Shown: positions 1 to 7,781 of the stretch, in pieces
Numbering within the stretch: the stretch's first letter is position 1
Layout: the number at the start of each line of letters is the position of its first letter
DNA from: SUG2458 sp051872335
GTDB taxonomy: Bacteria; Bacillota_I; Bacilli_A; RFN20; CAG-826
NCBI GenBank assembly: GCA_051872335.1
Contig: JBJEDT010000019.1
Location: forward strand, 1 to 64,000
Direction of reading: 5' to 3'
Length of the DNA stretch: 64,000 nt
Translations under genes and position numbers: made by a program
Notes under the pieces: model-generated
What the model was told of the DNA's origin: nothing
The model's input: the letters and a program-made list of their open reading frames with translations, nothing else
The model's database searches: none

Positions 1-4
1 TAAA

Positions 5-47
5 ACCCCCATCTATTGTAACATTTTCTTGTCCAATAAATGGGGGT
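5..47. terminator. Long imperfect inverted repeat, possible terminator
   Basis: Arms 5-18 and 34-47 pair over 14 positions with one mismatch (13 against 39) around a 15-base loop. The outer part is five consecutive C-G pairs. Read on the minus strand the stem is followed by only a short TTTTA, so it would be a weak terminator for the tRNA-Leu at 62-145. It may belong to a gene left of the window edge. Confidence 0.45.
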
Positions 48-61
48 AATTTCAGCTTTAA

Positions 62-145
62 TGGTGCAGACAATGAGACTTGAACTCACACTGGTCTCCC
101 AATACGCCCCTCAAACGTACGCGTCTACCATTCCGCCATGTCTGC
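62..145 (-). tRNA. tRNA-Leu (anticodon GAG)
   Basis: Minus-strand class II tRNA of 84 bases with encoded CCA. The acceptor stem GCAGACA pairs fully with TGTCTGC. The anticodon loop TTGAGGG gives anticodon GAG, reading CUC and CUU leucine codons. A long variable arm and the T-loop TTCAAGT are visible. It stands alone, about 80 bases downstream of pepF on the same strand. Confidence 0.95.
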
Positions 146-197
146 AGCAAAATTATTATAATAATAATTTTTATGATATTCAAGAGAATAAATAATA

Positions 198-220
198 ATT
201 GCCTGTCAATGACAGGCAAT
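198..220 (-). terminator. Hairpin terminator downstream of pepF
   Basis: The perfect inverted repeat ATTGCCTGTC-AAT-GACAGGCAAT lies directly after the pepF stop codon. On the minus strand it is followed by a T-rich stretch (TTATTATTTATTC) rather than a pure T run, so termination may be partial. Confidence 0.65.
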
Positions 221-223
221 TAA

Positions 224-1918
224 TTACATATTTTGATCATCAAATTTTGATAAAGCCTTTTCTAATTTAGGCATTATCTTCTTAATACATCCTTTTTTAA
301 ATGGATTTTCTAATTTAGCTTGTTTTAATAATTCTAGGAATGAATATTGACCACCTAAAGAACATAAGTAGTAATATTTCTTCCATGCTTTCTTATAATT
401 TTTATTTAATAAAATATAGAATTGGAATGCAACTACTTGTGCAAGTGTATAATCGATATAATAGAAAGGACTTGCAAAAATATGACTTTGTTTCATCCAT
501 AAGCATCCATTTTCTAGATTTTCAATTCCTGCATAATCTAAATGAGGTTCATATTTCTTTTCAATTTCTCTCCAGAATTTGCAACGTTCTTCATGAGTTG
601 CTTCTGGATTTTCATAAACAAAATGTTGGAATTCATCAACACAAGCACCATATGGCAAGAAATTAATTGCGTCAGCTAAGTGAGCAAAACGATATTTATC
701 AGCATCTTTATCAAAGAATTTTTCCATATATGGTTCTGCAAAAAATTCCATAGACATAGAGTGAATTTCACAAGCCTCCATTGTTGGCATTTGTAATTCA
801 TATAAAGTAATATCTTTACTTGTATACCATTGGAACGCATGTCCAACTTCATGAGTTAAAACATCAACATCACCAGATGTACCGTTAAAATTAGCAAAGA
901 TAAATGGAACTTTATATTTAGGTAAAAAGTCCATATATCCTCCACCAGTTTTACCAGCACGTGCTTCTAAATCTAGCAAATTATTCTTTACCATCATTTT
1001 GAAGAATTCTCCAGTTTGAGGGCTAATTTCATTATACATTTCTTGTGCAAGTGGAACTAATACATCTTTACCTCCAATTGGTTTTGCATTACCACTTAAG
1101 AAATCTAAGTTATAATCAGTAAAGATAGGGTGTTCGATATGCAATCTTTCTTTTTGACGTGCACGTAATTTTTGAGAAACAGGAACAACATATTTTTGAA
1201 TTTGTTCACGATAGTTCTTAACCATTTCAGAATTATAGTCAGAACGATTCATTCTCTTATAACCAAATTCAACATAATTTTTATATCCCATCTTTTTTGC
1301 CATTCTATCTCTGACTTTTACTAATGAATCATAGATACCACCTATTTCATCATTATGTTCAGCATAGAATCCCCAATAAGCTTTAGCAGCTTCAAAACGA
1401 ACTTCTTTATCTTTATCAGATAAGAATTTTCCTAATTGAGGTAAGTTATAGGTTTTTCCTTTAAACTTAATCTTTGCAGAAGAAATAACTTCTTCATATT
1501 TCATTGTTAATTTATTTTCTTCAACAAGTTCAGGAACAATAGCTTCATCAAAAACTTCTAGATGCATATCTATTAATTTAAAATATTGTTCACCTGTAAG
1601 TTTTTCTAAATCACTTCTAAAAGGACTTTTTACTAAAACTTTGTTAAATTTTGTAATCTCATTATCAACTTTAGGCATTAAGTCATTAATAACATTCATT
1701 GCTTTACTTACTTCTTTATCTTTAGTATTTAAAGTGAATTTAATATTAATGAATTGGCATTTTGTTGAAAAATCAGAACATAATTTATTCATTTCTAAAA
1801 GTACTTTATATGCATTTTCAGCAGATTTTGCCTTATTTAATTTAATAGTTAACTTATCTGATTTAGCTTTAAAATCTTCAAGGCTTGGTACTTCCAAAGG
1901 TATTTTATTAAAATTCAT
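224..1918 (-). CDS. pepF: Oligoendopeptidase F (M3 family metallopeptidase)
   Basis: Cytoplasmic zinc metallopeptidase that cleaves short peptides. The 564 residues fit the family's usual 560-600. The zinc motif HEVGH lies in the C-terminal half within DVLTHEVGHAFQW, and the downstream helix HSMSMEFFAEPYMEKFF carries the third zinc-binding glutamate expected for M3 enzymes. The start is supported by AAGGAG about ten bases upstream. No signal peptide is seen. It sits 15 bases after gpmI on the same strand, so the two are probably cotranscribed and end at the hairpin at 198-220. Whether the substrates are nutritional or regulatory peptides cannot be told from sequence. Confidence 0.93.
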   Translation of the reverse strand: MNFNKIPLEVPSLEDFKAKSDKLTIKLNKAKSAENAYKVLLEMNKLCSDFSTKCQFINIKFTLNTKDKEVSKAMNVINDLMPKVDNEITKFNKVLVKSPFRSDLEKLTGEQYFKLIDMHLEVFDEAIVPELVEENKLTMKYEEVISSAKIKFKGKTYNLPQLGKFLSDKDKEVRFEAAKAYWGFYAEHNDEIGGIYDSLVKVRDRMAKKMGYKNYVEFGYKRMNRSDYNSEMVKNYREQIQKYVVPVSQKLRARQKERLHIEHPIFTDYNLDFLSGNAKPIGGKDVLVPLAQEMYNEISPQTGEFFKMMVKNNLLDLEARAGKTGGGYMDFLPKYKVPFIFANFNGTSGDVDVLTHEVGHAFQWYTSKDITLYELQMPTMEACEIHSMSMEFFAEPYMEKFFDKDADKYRFAHLADAINFLPYGACVDEFQHFVYENPEATHEERCKFWREIEKKYEPHLDYAGIENLENGCLWMKQSHIFASPFYYIDYTLAQVVAFQFYILLNKNYKKAWKKYYYLCSLGGQYSFLELLKQAKLENPFKKGCIKKIMPKLEKALSKFDDQNM

Positions 1919-1933
1919 ATTAATAACATCTCC

Positions 1934-3529
1934 TTATTTTAAAATCATACTTGGTTCATCCATTTCTTCTGGTATATCTTCACCTAATAAAGAAATAATT
2001 GTTGGAGCAATATTAGCTAATTTTCCATCTTTTCTTAAGTTAACACCAGGTAAATTAATGCCAAAAGGAACTTTATTTGTTGTATGAGCTGTAAATGGTC
2101 TTCCTTCATCATCTAAAATCATTTCAGCATTACCATGGTCAGCTGTAATCATAAGTGTCGCATCATTTGCTTCGACCCAATCAATTAATTTACCAGCACA
2201 TTCATCAACAGTTTCAACTGCTTTAACAACTGCATCGTTAACTGCAGTATGACCAACCATATCACAGTTTGCATAATTTAAAATTACTACATCTAAGTCT
2301 TTTTTATTTAATTCAACTAATAATTTTTCAGTAACTTCGGGTGCTGACATTGAAGGTTGCAAATCATATGTTGCAACTTTTGGTGAATTAACTAATACTC
2401 TACGTGAATTCTTTAATTCTGGTTGAGTTACTCCATCATAATTAACAGTGCCATCAAAGAAGAAAGTAACATGAGCATATTTTTCAGTTTCAGCAATTCT
2501 TAATTGTCTATATCCATAATCTGCTAACCAAACACCTAAAACATTATTTAATGTAGGTAAAGCAAAAGCAATGTCACCATTTACTGAATCAGCATATTTC
2601 ATAGTTGATACAAAATAAATATTTTTTAAAATATGACCTGGAACATAAGGCTTCCAAGCAGGTGTACCATCTTCCTTTAATGAAGGATGTTCATAGTAAT
2701 GTGGATTTGTAAACATTGTAGCAATTTGAATTGCTCTATCAGGACGATAATTCATAAAAATGATTGCATCATTATCTTGAATTCTTCCATCTACTTTAGC
2801 ATTAAAATGAGGAACAACAAATTCATCAGATGCATCACGACCTGTTGAAGGTAGGATTGCATATTGTTCTTCAAAGAATTTAAATGGATCTTCAAAAGAT
2901 GGACCATCGTGATCAACCATAACTCGATATGAAACATCATTTCTATCTAAATTTTTATCTCTATCCATTGCATAATATCTACCTGAAATATCAGCTAGAT
3001 GACCAAACTTTAATTCTTCAAAACAATCTAATAATTGTTTAACATATTTTGGTCCTGCTTGAGGATCAACATCACGTCCATCCATAAAAGCGTGAACATA
3101 AACATCTTTTGCGCCATTTATTTTAGCCATCTTAACAGCAGCTAAAATATGATTGATATGTGAGTGAACACCACCATCACTTAATAAACCAAAAATGTGT
3201 AATTTAGAGTTATGATTTTTTGTATGTTCAATAGCTTTAATATAACATTCATTTGAGTTAAAAGTACCATCTTGAACTTTTTTATTAAGTAGAGTTAATG
3301 ATTGGTAGACAATTCTACCTGCGCCTATATTTAAATGACCTACTTCTGAGTTTCCCATTTGTCCTTCTGGTAAACCTACTGCCATACCAGAAGCATCAAT
3401 TAAAGTTGTAGGATATTTAGAAAAGAATCTATCTAAATTAGGTTTTTTTGCTTGAGCAATTGCATTACCGTGTTCATCTTTACGATAACCAAATCCATCA
3501 AGAATACATAATATTACTGGCTTTTTCAT
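1934..3529 (-). CDS. gpmI: 2,3-bisphosphoglycerate-independent phosphoglycerate mutase
   Basis: Interconverts 3- and 2-phosphoglycerate in glycolysis with two manganese ions and a phosphoserine intermediate. Asp11 in CILDGFG and the catalytic Ser61 in GQMGNSEVGHLNIGAGR are present, as is the C-terminal metal cluster ITADHGNAEMI. The length is 531 residues, typical of the family. An in-frame GTG three codons upstream is part of the Shine-Dalgarno GAGGTG, so the ATG at 3529 is taken as the start. Transcribed with pepF from an extended -10 promoter about 25 bases upstream. Confidence 0.96.
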   Translation of the reverse strand: MKKPVILCILDGFGYRKDEHGNAIAQAKKPNLDRFFSKYPTTLIDASGMAVGLPEGQMGNSEVGHLNIGAGRIVYQSLTLLNKKVQDGTFNSNECYIKAIEHTKNHNSKLHIFGLLSDGGVHSHINHILAAVKMAKINGAKDVYVHAFMDGRDVDPQAGPKYVKQLLDCFEELKFGHLADISGRYYAMDRDKNLDRNDVSYRVMVDHDGPSFEDPFKFFEEQYAILPSTGRDASDEFVVPHFNAKVDGRIQDNDAIIFMNYRPDRAIQIATMFTNPHYYEHPSLKEDGTPAWKPYVPGHILKNIYFVSTMKYADSVNGDIAFALPTLNNVLGVWLADYGYRQLRIAETEKYAHVTFFFDGTVNYDGVTQPELKNSRRVLVNSPKVATYDLQPSMSAPEVTEKLLVELNKKDLDVVILNYANCDMVGHTAVNDAVVKAVETVDECAGKLIDWVEANDATLMITADHGNAEMILDDEGRPFTAHTTNKVPFGINLPGVNLRKDGKLANIAPTIISLLGEDIPEEMDEPSMILK

Positions 3530-3553
3530 AATTAGCACCTCTTTCGATTTGAT

Positions 3554-3559
3554 ATTATA
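3554..3559 (-). promoter_or_regulatory. Extended -10 promoter of gpmI-pepF
   Basis: Minus-strand TATAAT preceded by TG and one base (TGATATAAT), an extended -10 box. No good -35 hexamer is seen 17 bases upstream. It lies about 24 bases before the gpmI start codon. Confidence 0.55.
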
Positions 3560-3696
3560 TCACATTTACAATATTTGTACTTATGAAAGCACTTAAAATA
3601 TAAATATTTTTTTACTTGTTTAATTAGTTTGATTTAAATAGGTAAAAATAGAAAATAAGAATAAAAACCGACGATTGCATCGTTAAGATTATAAAT

Positions 3697-3726
3697 TTGA
3701 CATTGTATCATTAAAACTTGTATAAT
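3697..3726 (+). promoter_or_regulatory. Sigma-A promoter of the HAD phosphatase gene
   Basis: Perfect TTGACA at 3697-3702, an 18-base spacer, and perfect TATAAT at 3721-3726. The start site would fall near 3733, giving a leader of about 34 bases. Both hexamers match consensus exactly, so strong constitutive transcription is likely. Confidence 0.85.
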
Positions 3727-3766
3727 ACTAATAATAATCTATGATTATTAAGAATCGAGGATCTAA

Positions 3767-4603
3767 ATGGAAAACAAACCTATTATTGCACTTATATATG
3801 ACTTTGATAAAACACTCTGCACTACCGATATGCAAAATTATTCTTTTATTCCTAATTTAGGGTTAAAGCCAGAAGAGTTCTGGGCAAAATGTACAGAGTT
3901 ATCAGATAAAACAAATTGTGAAAGAATCCTTTCATATATGTACACTATGATTTCTGAATCAAAAAGAGCTGGAGTAAAATTAACACGTGAATACTTAAAT
4001 TCACTTGGTAAAGATATCGTATATTTTCCAGGAGTTGAAACATGGTTTAAAAGAATCAACAAAATCGGCGAAGAATTAGGATTCCAAGTTGAACATTATA
4101 TTGTCTCATCTGGCACAAAAGAAATAATTGAAGGTGCTACTATATTTAATGAATTCAAAGCTGTTTATGGTTGTGAATTTATGTATGATGAAGAAACTAA
4201 AGAACCAATTTGGCCTTGTCTTGCAATTAACTATACTGCAAAAACTCAATTCTTTTATCGAATTGCTAAAGGAGCATTAAATCAAACAGATGATAACGGA
4301 GTTAATGAAAAAGTTATCGGTCGTCGAGTTCCTTATACAAATATGATTTATTTTGGAGATGGAATGACAGATATTCCTGCAATGATTCTTACAAAAAATA
4401 ATGGTGGTACATCAATTGCAGTTTATCAAGAAGGACAAAAACATAAAGTTACAAATTTATATGAAGATGGTCGAGTTAATTTTATTAGTTTAGCTGATTA
4501 TTCTGAAGGAAGCGACCTTGAAAATGTTATTAGATTAGTAATGCAACGTCTTGCATTAAGTATTCAATTACAACAAAAAGAAACAAATTTATTTGACAAA
4601 TAA
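3767..4603 (+). CDS. HAD-superfamily hydrolase, probable phosphatase
   Basis: Haloacid dehalogenase fold phosphotransferase of 278 residues. Motif I is DFDKTL with nucleophile Asp12 and Asp14. Motif II is the serine of VSSGT. Motif IV is YFGDGMTDIPAM, binding magnesium. A large insertion between motifs I and II forms a helical cap. The pattern recalls phosphoserine phosphatase-like members, but the substrate cannot be assigned. It is a single-gene unit behind a consensus promoter, divergent from gpmI; ispD downstream has its own promoter. No signal peptide, so it acts in the cytoplasm. Confidence 0.8.
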   Translation: MENKPIIALIYDFDKTLCTTDMQNYSFIPNLGLKPEEFWAKCTELSDKTNCERILSYMYTMISESKRAGVKLTREYLNSLGKDIVYFPGVETWFKRINKIGEELGFQVEHYIVSSGTKEIIEGATIFNEFKAVYGCEFMYDEETKEPIWPCLAINYTAKTQFFYRIAKGALNQTDDNGVNEKVIGRRVPYTNMIYFGDGMTDIPAMILTKNNGGTSIAVYQEGQKHKVTNLYEDGRVNFISLADYSEGSDLENVIRLVMQRLALSIQLQQKETNLFDK

Positions 4604-4645
4604 TTAATTTAAAATTTTCGAAATATATAAAAACATCTTGTTTTA

Positions 4646-4674
4646 TTGAAATAGAATATTTCAAGTGTTAATAT
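4646..4674 (+). promoter_or_regulatory. Sigma-A promoter of ispD
   Basis: TTGAAA at 4646-4651, a 17-base spacer, and TAATAT at 4669-4674 preceded by TG plus one base. The start site near 4681 gives a leader of only about 14 bases, just enough for the GGGAG ribosome site. Confidence 0.7.
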
Positions 4675-4694
4675 ATTTTGCGTGGGAGTTAAAT

Positions 4695-5381
4695 ATGAAC
4701 GTAGCAATTATATTAGCAGCTGGTAATGGAACAAGATTATCAAATAATATAAAAAAGCAGTTTATTAAAATTAATGATAAGCAGCTTTTTTTATTTTCAT
4801 TTGAAGCTTTTAACAATAGCAAAATTGATAAAATTTTAATTGTTTCAACCAAAGATGAACTTTCTTCAATCAGAAATATTATGTCTTCTAACGATAAGTT
4901 TTTAGATGTAATCGAAGGTGGAAAAAGTAGACAACAATCTGTTAAAAATGCTCTTGACTATTTAAGCAATGTTTTAAAAGATGATGATGTTGTCTTAATT
5001 CACGATGCTGCTAGACCTTTAATTAAAACTTCACTAATTAATGATGTTTTATCTAAAACAATTGAATATGGTTGCTGTTCACTAATCTTACCGATAAAAG
5101 ATACTATTATTTCTTTATCAGATAATAATTATGAAAGTACTCTTGAACGAGATAAATTAGCATCTGTTCAAACACCACAAGGATTTAAATTCAAAATAAT
5201 TTACGAAACTCATCAAAAAGCATCACATTTATCAGCAACAGATGATGCGCAATTAGTAAAGAATGCTGGTTTTCAAATTCATCTTTTAAAAGGAGATGAA
5301 AAAAACTTTAAAATTACTACATTGGAAGATTTAAATTATTTTGAATATATATTAGGAAGTGATGAAAATGGAAGAAAATAA
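4695..5381 (+). CDS. ispD: 2-C-methyl-D-erythritol 4-phosphate cytidylyltransferase
   Basis: Transfers CMP from CTP to methylerythritol phosphate in the MEP isoprenoid pathway; ispF of the same pathway is at 21.2-21.6 kb. The nucleotide-binding motif LAAGNGTRL spans residues 7-15, with HDAARPLI and the C-terminal ATDDAQLV also present. The length of 228 residues is normal. The start at 4695 is chosen over an ATG ten codons earlier because GTGGGAG lies eight bases upstream of it and the predicted start site leaves no room for the longer form. Its 3' end overlaps the S1 gene. Confidence 0.92.
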   Translation: MNVAIILAAGNGTRLSNNIKKQFIKINDKQLFLFSFEAFNNSKIDKILIVSTKDELSSIRNIMSSNDKFLDVIEGGKSRQQSVKNALDYLSNVLKDDDVVLIHDAARPLIKTSLINDVLSKTIEYGCCSLILPIKDTIISLSDNNYESTLERDKLASVQTPQGFKFKIIYETHQKASHLSATDDAQLVKNAGFQIHLLKGDEKNFKITTLEDLNYFEYILGSDENGRK

Positions 5382-5754
5382 GACTTATGAGATTGGAGAT
5401 GTAGTTTCTGGTACTGTTACAGGAATTCAAAACTATGGAGCTTTTGTTTTGCTTAAAAATGGTACTCAGGGATTAATTCATATTTCTGAAATATCTTCTA
5501 GATTTGTTAGAAACATTCATGATTATCTTTCTATAGGTAAAGAAGTTAAGGTAAAGATTAGTGAGATTGATCCAAAAACCAATTATGCTAGATTATCTTT
5601 AAAACAAGTTGGCGAAAGAGAAAGACAAGTAATTAGAAAGCCTCCTGTTTTAAAGAAAAAAAGAGTTATGATTCCTGAAGATGAATTAGACTTTAAACCA
5701 TTAGCAGATCATTTAGAAGAATGGATTGAAAACTCACTAAATAAGAAGGGATAA
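5368..5754 (+). CDS. S1-domain RNA-binding protein (YugI/CvfD-like)
   Basis: Small protein of 128 residues with a single S1 (OB-fold) domain over about residues 5-78, seen in GDVVSGTVTGIQNYGAFV, GLIHISEIS and the closing RLSLKQ. A basic linker (RKPPVLKKKR) and an acidic tail follow. Bacillus relatives such as YugI/general stress protein 13 bind ribosomes or mRNA. The start is ambiguous: AGGA serves the ATG at 5368 with ten bases or the ATG at 5362 with four, and either overlaps the ispD end. It is followed four bases later by pgi, so ispD-S1-pgi form one operon. Confidence 0.82.
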   Translation: MEENKTYEIGDVVSGTVTGIQNYGAFVLLKNGTQGLIHISEISSRFVRNIHDYLSIGKEVKVKISEIDPKTNYARLSLKQVGERERQVIRKPPVLKKKRVMIPEDELDFKPLADHLEEWIENSLNKKG

Positions 5755-5758
5755 AAGT

Positions 5759-7039
5759 ATGATTAAGTTAAACTTAGAAAACACAAATTGTGAAATTGAT
5801 TTTGCTTCTTATGCTGATAAAGTTGCTGAAATCAATACAATGATTAACGAAAAAACAGGAAAGGGTAACGATTTCTTAGGTTGGACAACTTGGCCAAAAG
5901 ATTACGACAAAGCTGAATTAGATAGAATTGTTAAATCAGCTAAATTTGTTAGAGAAAATTTTGATGTCCTAGTTGTATGTGGAATTGGTGGAAGCTATTT
6001 AGGTGCTCGCGCAGCTATTGAAGCATTAAATGGTATTTTTCCAAGTGATAAATTGGAGATTATCTACTTAGGCCAAACATTTTCATCAACATATATTGCT
6101 CAAGTATTGTCTTATTTAAAAACTAAGAAATTTGCTATTAATGTAATTTCAAAATCAGGTACAACAACTGAAACTTCTATTTCATTTAGATTATTAAAAG
6201 AATTACTAGAAAGTAAAGTTGGTAAAGAAGAAGCAAGAAAAGCAATTTTTGCTACTACAGATAAAGAAAAAGGTGCTTTAAAAACACTTTGTGATAAAGA
6301 AGGATATGAAACGTTTGTTCTTCCTGGAGATATTGGTGGACGTTATTCCGTTCTAACTGCTGTTGGTACATTCCCAATTGCATGTGCAGGTATTGATGTT
6401 AAGAAATTATTAAAAGGTGCTGAAAAAGCAATGATTGAACTAAACAATCCAGATATTAAATCAAATCCTTGCTATCAATATGCTGTAGCACGTGATTATA
6501 TGTATCGTCATAAAAAACAAGTTGAAATGTTTGTCACTTATGAACCATCTTTAACAATGATAGGTGAATGGCTAAAACAATTATTTGGTGAATCTGAAGG
6601 AAAACAACATAGAGGTTTATTACCTACTTCAGTTACTTTCTCAACAGATCTTCATTCTCTTGGCCAATTCATTCAAGATGGTACACCATTATTATTTGAA
6701 ACAACTGTATTTGTTAAAAAACCAGCTCTTGATGTTAAGGTTCCTGGAGATAAGGAAAACTTAGATGGATTAAATTATTTAAAAGGTAAAAAATTATCTT
6801 TTGTAAATGAAAAAGCATTTGAAGGTACACTAAATGCTCATGCAAGCGAAGGAAAAGTTTCTAATGTAGTTATTGAACTTGAAAAACTAACCAGCGAATC
6901 TTTAGGTTACTTATTCTATTTCTTTATGAGAGCATGTGCAATGAGTGCTTATCTATTAAAAGTTAATCCATTTAACCAAGAAGGCGTTGAAGTCTACAAA
7001 AGACGTATGTTCCACCTTTTAGGAAAACCTGGTTATTAA
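5759..7039 (+). CDS. pgi: Glucose-6-phosphate isomerase
   Basis: Interconverts glucose-6-phosphate and fructose-6-phosphate in glycolysis. Visible signatures are GIGGSYLGARAAIE, ISKSGTTTETSISFR, the catalytic Glu region FGESEGKQHRG, and the C-terminal NPFNQEGVEVYK. The 426 residues are slightly shorter than the 440-450 of Bacillus enzymes but span all motifs. The ribosome site AGAAGGG lies inside the end of the upstream S1 gene, giving translational coupling. It is the last gene of the ispD operon. Confidence 0.96.
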   Translation: MIKLNLENTNCEIDFASYADKVAEINTMINEKTGKGNDFLGWTTWPKDYDKAELDRIVKSAKFVRENFDVLVVCGIGGSYLGARAAIEALNGIFPSDKLEIIYLGQTFSSTYIAQVLSYLKTKKFAINVISKSGTTTETSISFRLLKELLESKVGKEEARKAIFATTDKEKGALKTLCDKEGYETFVLPGDIGGRYSVLTAVGTFPIACAGIDVKKLLKGAEKAMIELNNPDIKSNPCYQYAVARDYMYRHKKQVEMFVTYEPSLTMIGEWLKQLFGESEGKQHRGLLPTSVTFSTDLHSLGQFIQDGTPLLFETTVFVKKPALDVKVPGDKENLDGLNYLKGKKLSFVNEKAFEGTLNAHASEGKVSNVVIELEKLTSESLGYLFYFFMRACAMSAYLLKVNPFNQEGVEVYKRRMFHLLGKPGY

Positions 7040-7055
7040 TATAATTAATAAATAG

Positions 7056-7114
7056 AAGTCTATTATGTTTACTAATTGATAATATCTCTTGGTCAACATT
7101 TTAGACTTTTTTTA
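7056..7114 (+). terminator. Possible terminator of pgi with a long loop
   Basis: AAGTCTA at 7056-7062 can pair with TAGACTT at 7102-7108, followed by a run of T. The loop of about 39 bases is unusually long for an intrinsic terminator. Nothing else recognisable lies in the 163 bases between pgi and the tRNA cluster apart from the tRNA promoter. Confidence 0.35.
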
Positions 7115-7154
7115 TAAGTTTTTGCTTATTTTTGATAATTTTTATAAAAAATAA

Positions 7155-7183
7155 TTGACTTAAATTCTTATCAATGTTATATT
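7155..7183 (+). promoter_or_regulatory. Promoter of the tRNA cluster
   Basis: TTGACT at 7155-7160, a 17-base spacer and TATATT at 7178-7183. The start site near 7190 is about a dozen bases before tRNA-Val, as expected for a stable RNA operon. Confidence 0.75.
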
Positions 7184-7202
7184 TAATAAGCGCTGATAAA
7201 TT

Positions 7203-7278
7203 GGAAGTTTAGCTCAGCTGGGAGAGCATCTGTTTTACACGCAGAGGGTCGGCAGTTCGATCCTGTCAACTTCCACCA
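7203..7278 (+). tRNA. tRNA-Val (anticodon TAC)
   Basis: 76 bases with encoded CCA. The acceptor stem GGAAGTT pairs with AACTTCC. The anticodon loop TTTACAC gives TAC. First of five tightly spaced tRNAs in one transcript. Confidence 0.96.
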
Positions 7279-7295
7279 TCTTTTATTAAGCGTAT

Positions 7296-7379
7296 GGAGG
7301 AGTAGCGAAGTGGCCAAACGCGGCTGACTGTAAATCAGTTCCTTCGGGTTCGATGGTTCAAATCCACCCTCCTCCACCA
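7296..7379 (+). tRNA. tRNA-Tyr (anticodon GTA)
   Basis: Class II tRNA of 84 bases with encoded CCA and a long variable arm. GGAGGAG pairs with CTCCTCC. The loop CTGTAAA gives GTA. Second in the cluster. Confidence 0.96.
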
Positions 7380-7385
7380 TCTTAT

Positions 7386-7461
7386 TGGGGTATAGCCAAG
7401 CGGTAAGGCATCAGATTTTGATTCTGACATCTCCCTGGTTCGAACCCAGGTACCCCAGCCA
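7386..7461 (+). tRNA. tRNA-Gln (anticodon TTG)
   Basis: 76 bases with encoded CCA. TGGGGTA pairs with TACCCCA, including the U-A first pair typical of bacterial tRNA-Gln. The loop TTTTGAT gives TTG. Third in the cluster. Confidence 0.96.
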
Positions 7462-7465
7462 ATTT

Positions 7466-7541
7466 GACTCGCTAGCTCAGCTGGTAGAGCACGTGACTTT
7501 TAATCACGGGGTCTGGAGTTCGATTCTCCAGCGAGTCACCA
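7466..7541 (+). tRNA. tRNA-Lys (anticodon TTT)
   Basis: 76 bases with encoded CCA. GACTCGC pairs with GCGAGTC. The loop CTTTTAA gives TTT. Fourth in the cluster. Confidence 0.96.
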
Positions 7542-7547
7542 TTCGAT

Positions 7548-7634
7548 GCCCAGGTGGCGGAACAGGTAGACGCACAGGACTTAAAATCCTGCGATAGCAA
7601 TATCGTACCGGTTCGATTCCGGTCCCGGGCACCA
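7548..7634 (+). tRNA. tRNA-Leu (anticodon TAA), A-C mismatch in acceptor stem
   Basis: Class II tRNA of 87 bases with encoded CCA and a long variable arm. The loop CTTAAAA gives TAA, reading UUA, a very common codon in AT-rich genomes. The 5' strand GCCCAGG faces CCCGGGC, leaving an A-C mismatch at the fifth acceptor pair; the other six pairs are intact. Last tRNA before the terminator. Confidence 0.94.
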
Positions 7635-7645
7635 TTTAAAAAATT

Positions 7646-7672
7646 AACTTGATGATATCATCAAGTTTTTTT
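7646..7672 (+). terminator. Terminator of the tRNA cluster
   Basis: The perfect 22-base palindrome AACTTGATGATATCATCAAGTT at 7646-7667 runs into a T tract, a classic intrinsic terminator 12 bases after tRNA-Leu. Confidence 0.92.
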
Positions 7673-7732
7673 TATTAATTCATTGTCTAGAAAAATTATA
7701 AATTGATTATTTATATTTAATTATAAATAATG

Positions 7733-7761
7733 TTTACTTAATTGCATTTTTTTTAGATAAT
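7733..7761 (+). promoter_or_regulatory. Promoter of the lipoprotein nuclease gene
   Basis: TTTACT at 7733-7738, a 17-base spacer and GATAAT at 7756-7761. The ribosome site AGTAGGAG lies just downstream. Confidence 0.55.
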
Positions 7762-7781
7762 ATAAGTAGGAGTGATAAATT

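Noticed and set aside
340..666. Open frame on the plus strand inside pepF, and similar frames opposite other genes
   Set aside because: Antisense shadow of a well-conserved coding sequence, with no ribosome site and no recognisable protein features.
3671..3683. Small hairpin ACGAT-TGC-ATCGT between gpmI and the HAD gene
   Set aside because: Only five pairs and not at a gene end in either direction; too weak to call a terminator or operator.
7183..7597. Open frames across the tRNA cluster on both strands
   Set aside because: They translate tRNA genes and have no coding features.
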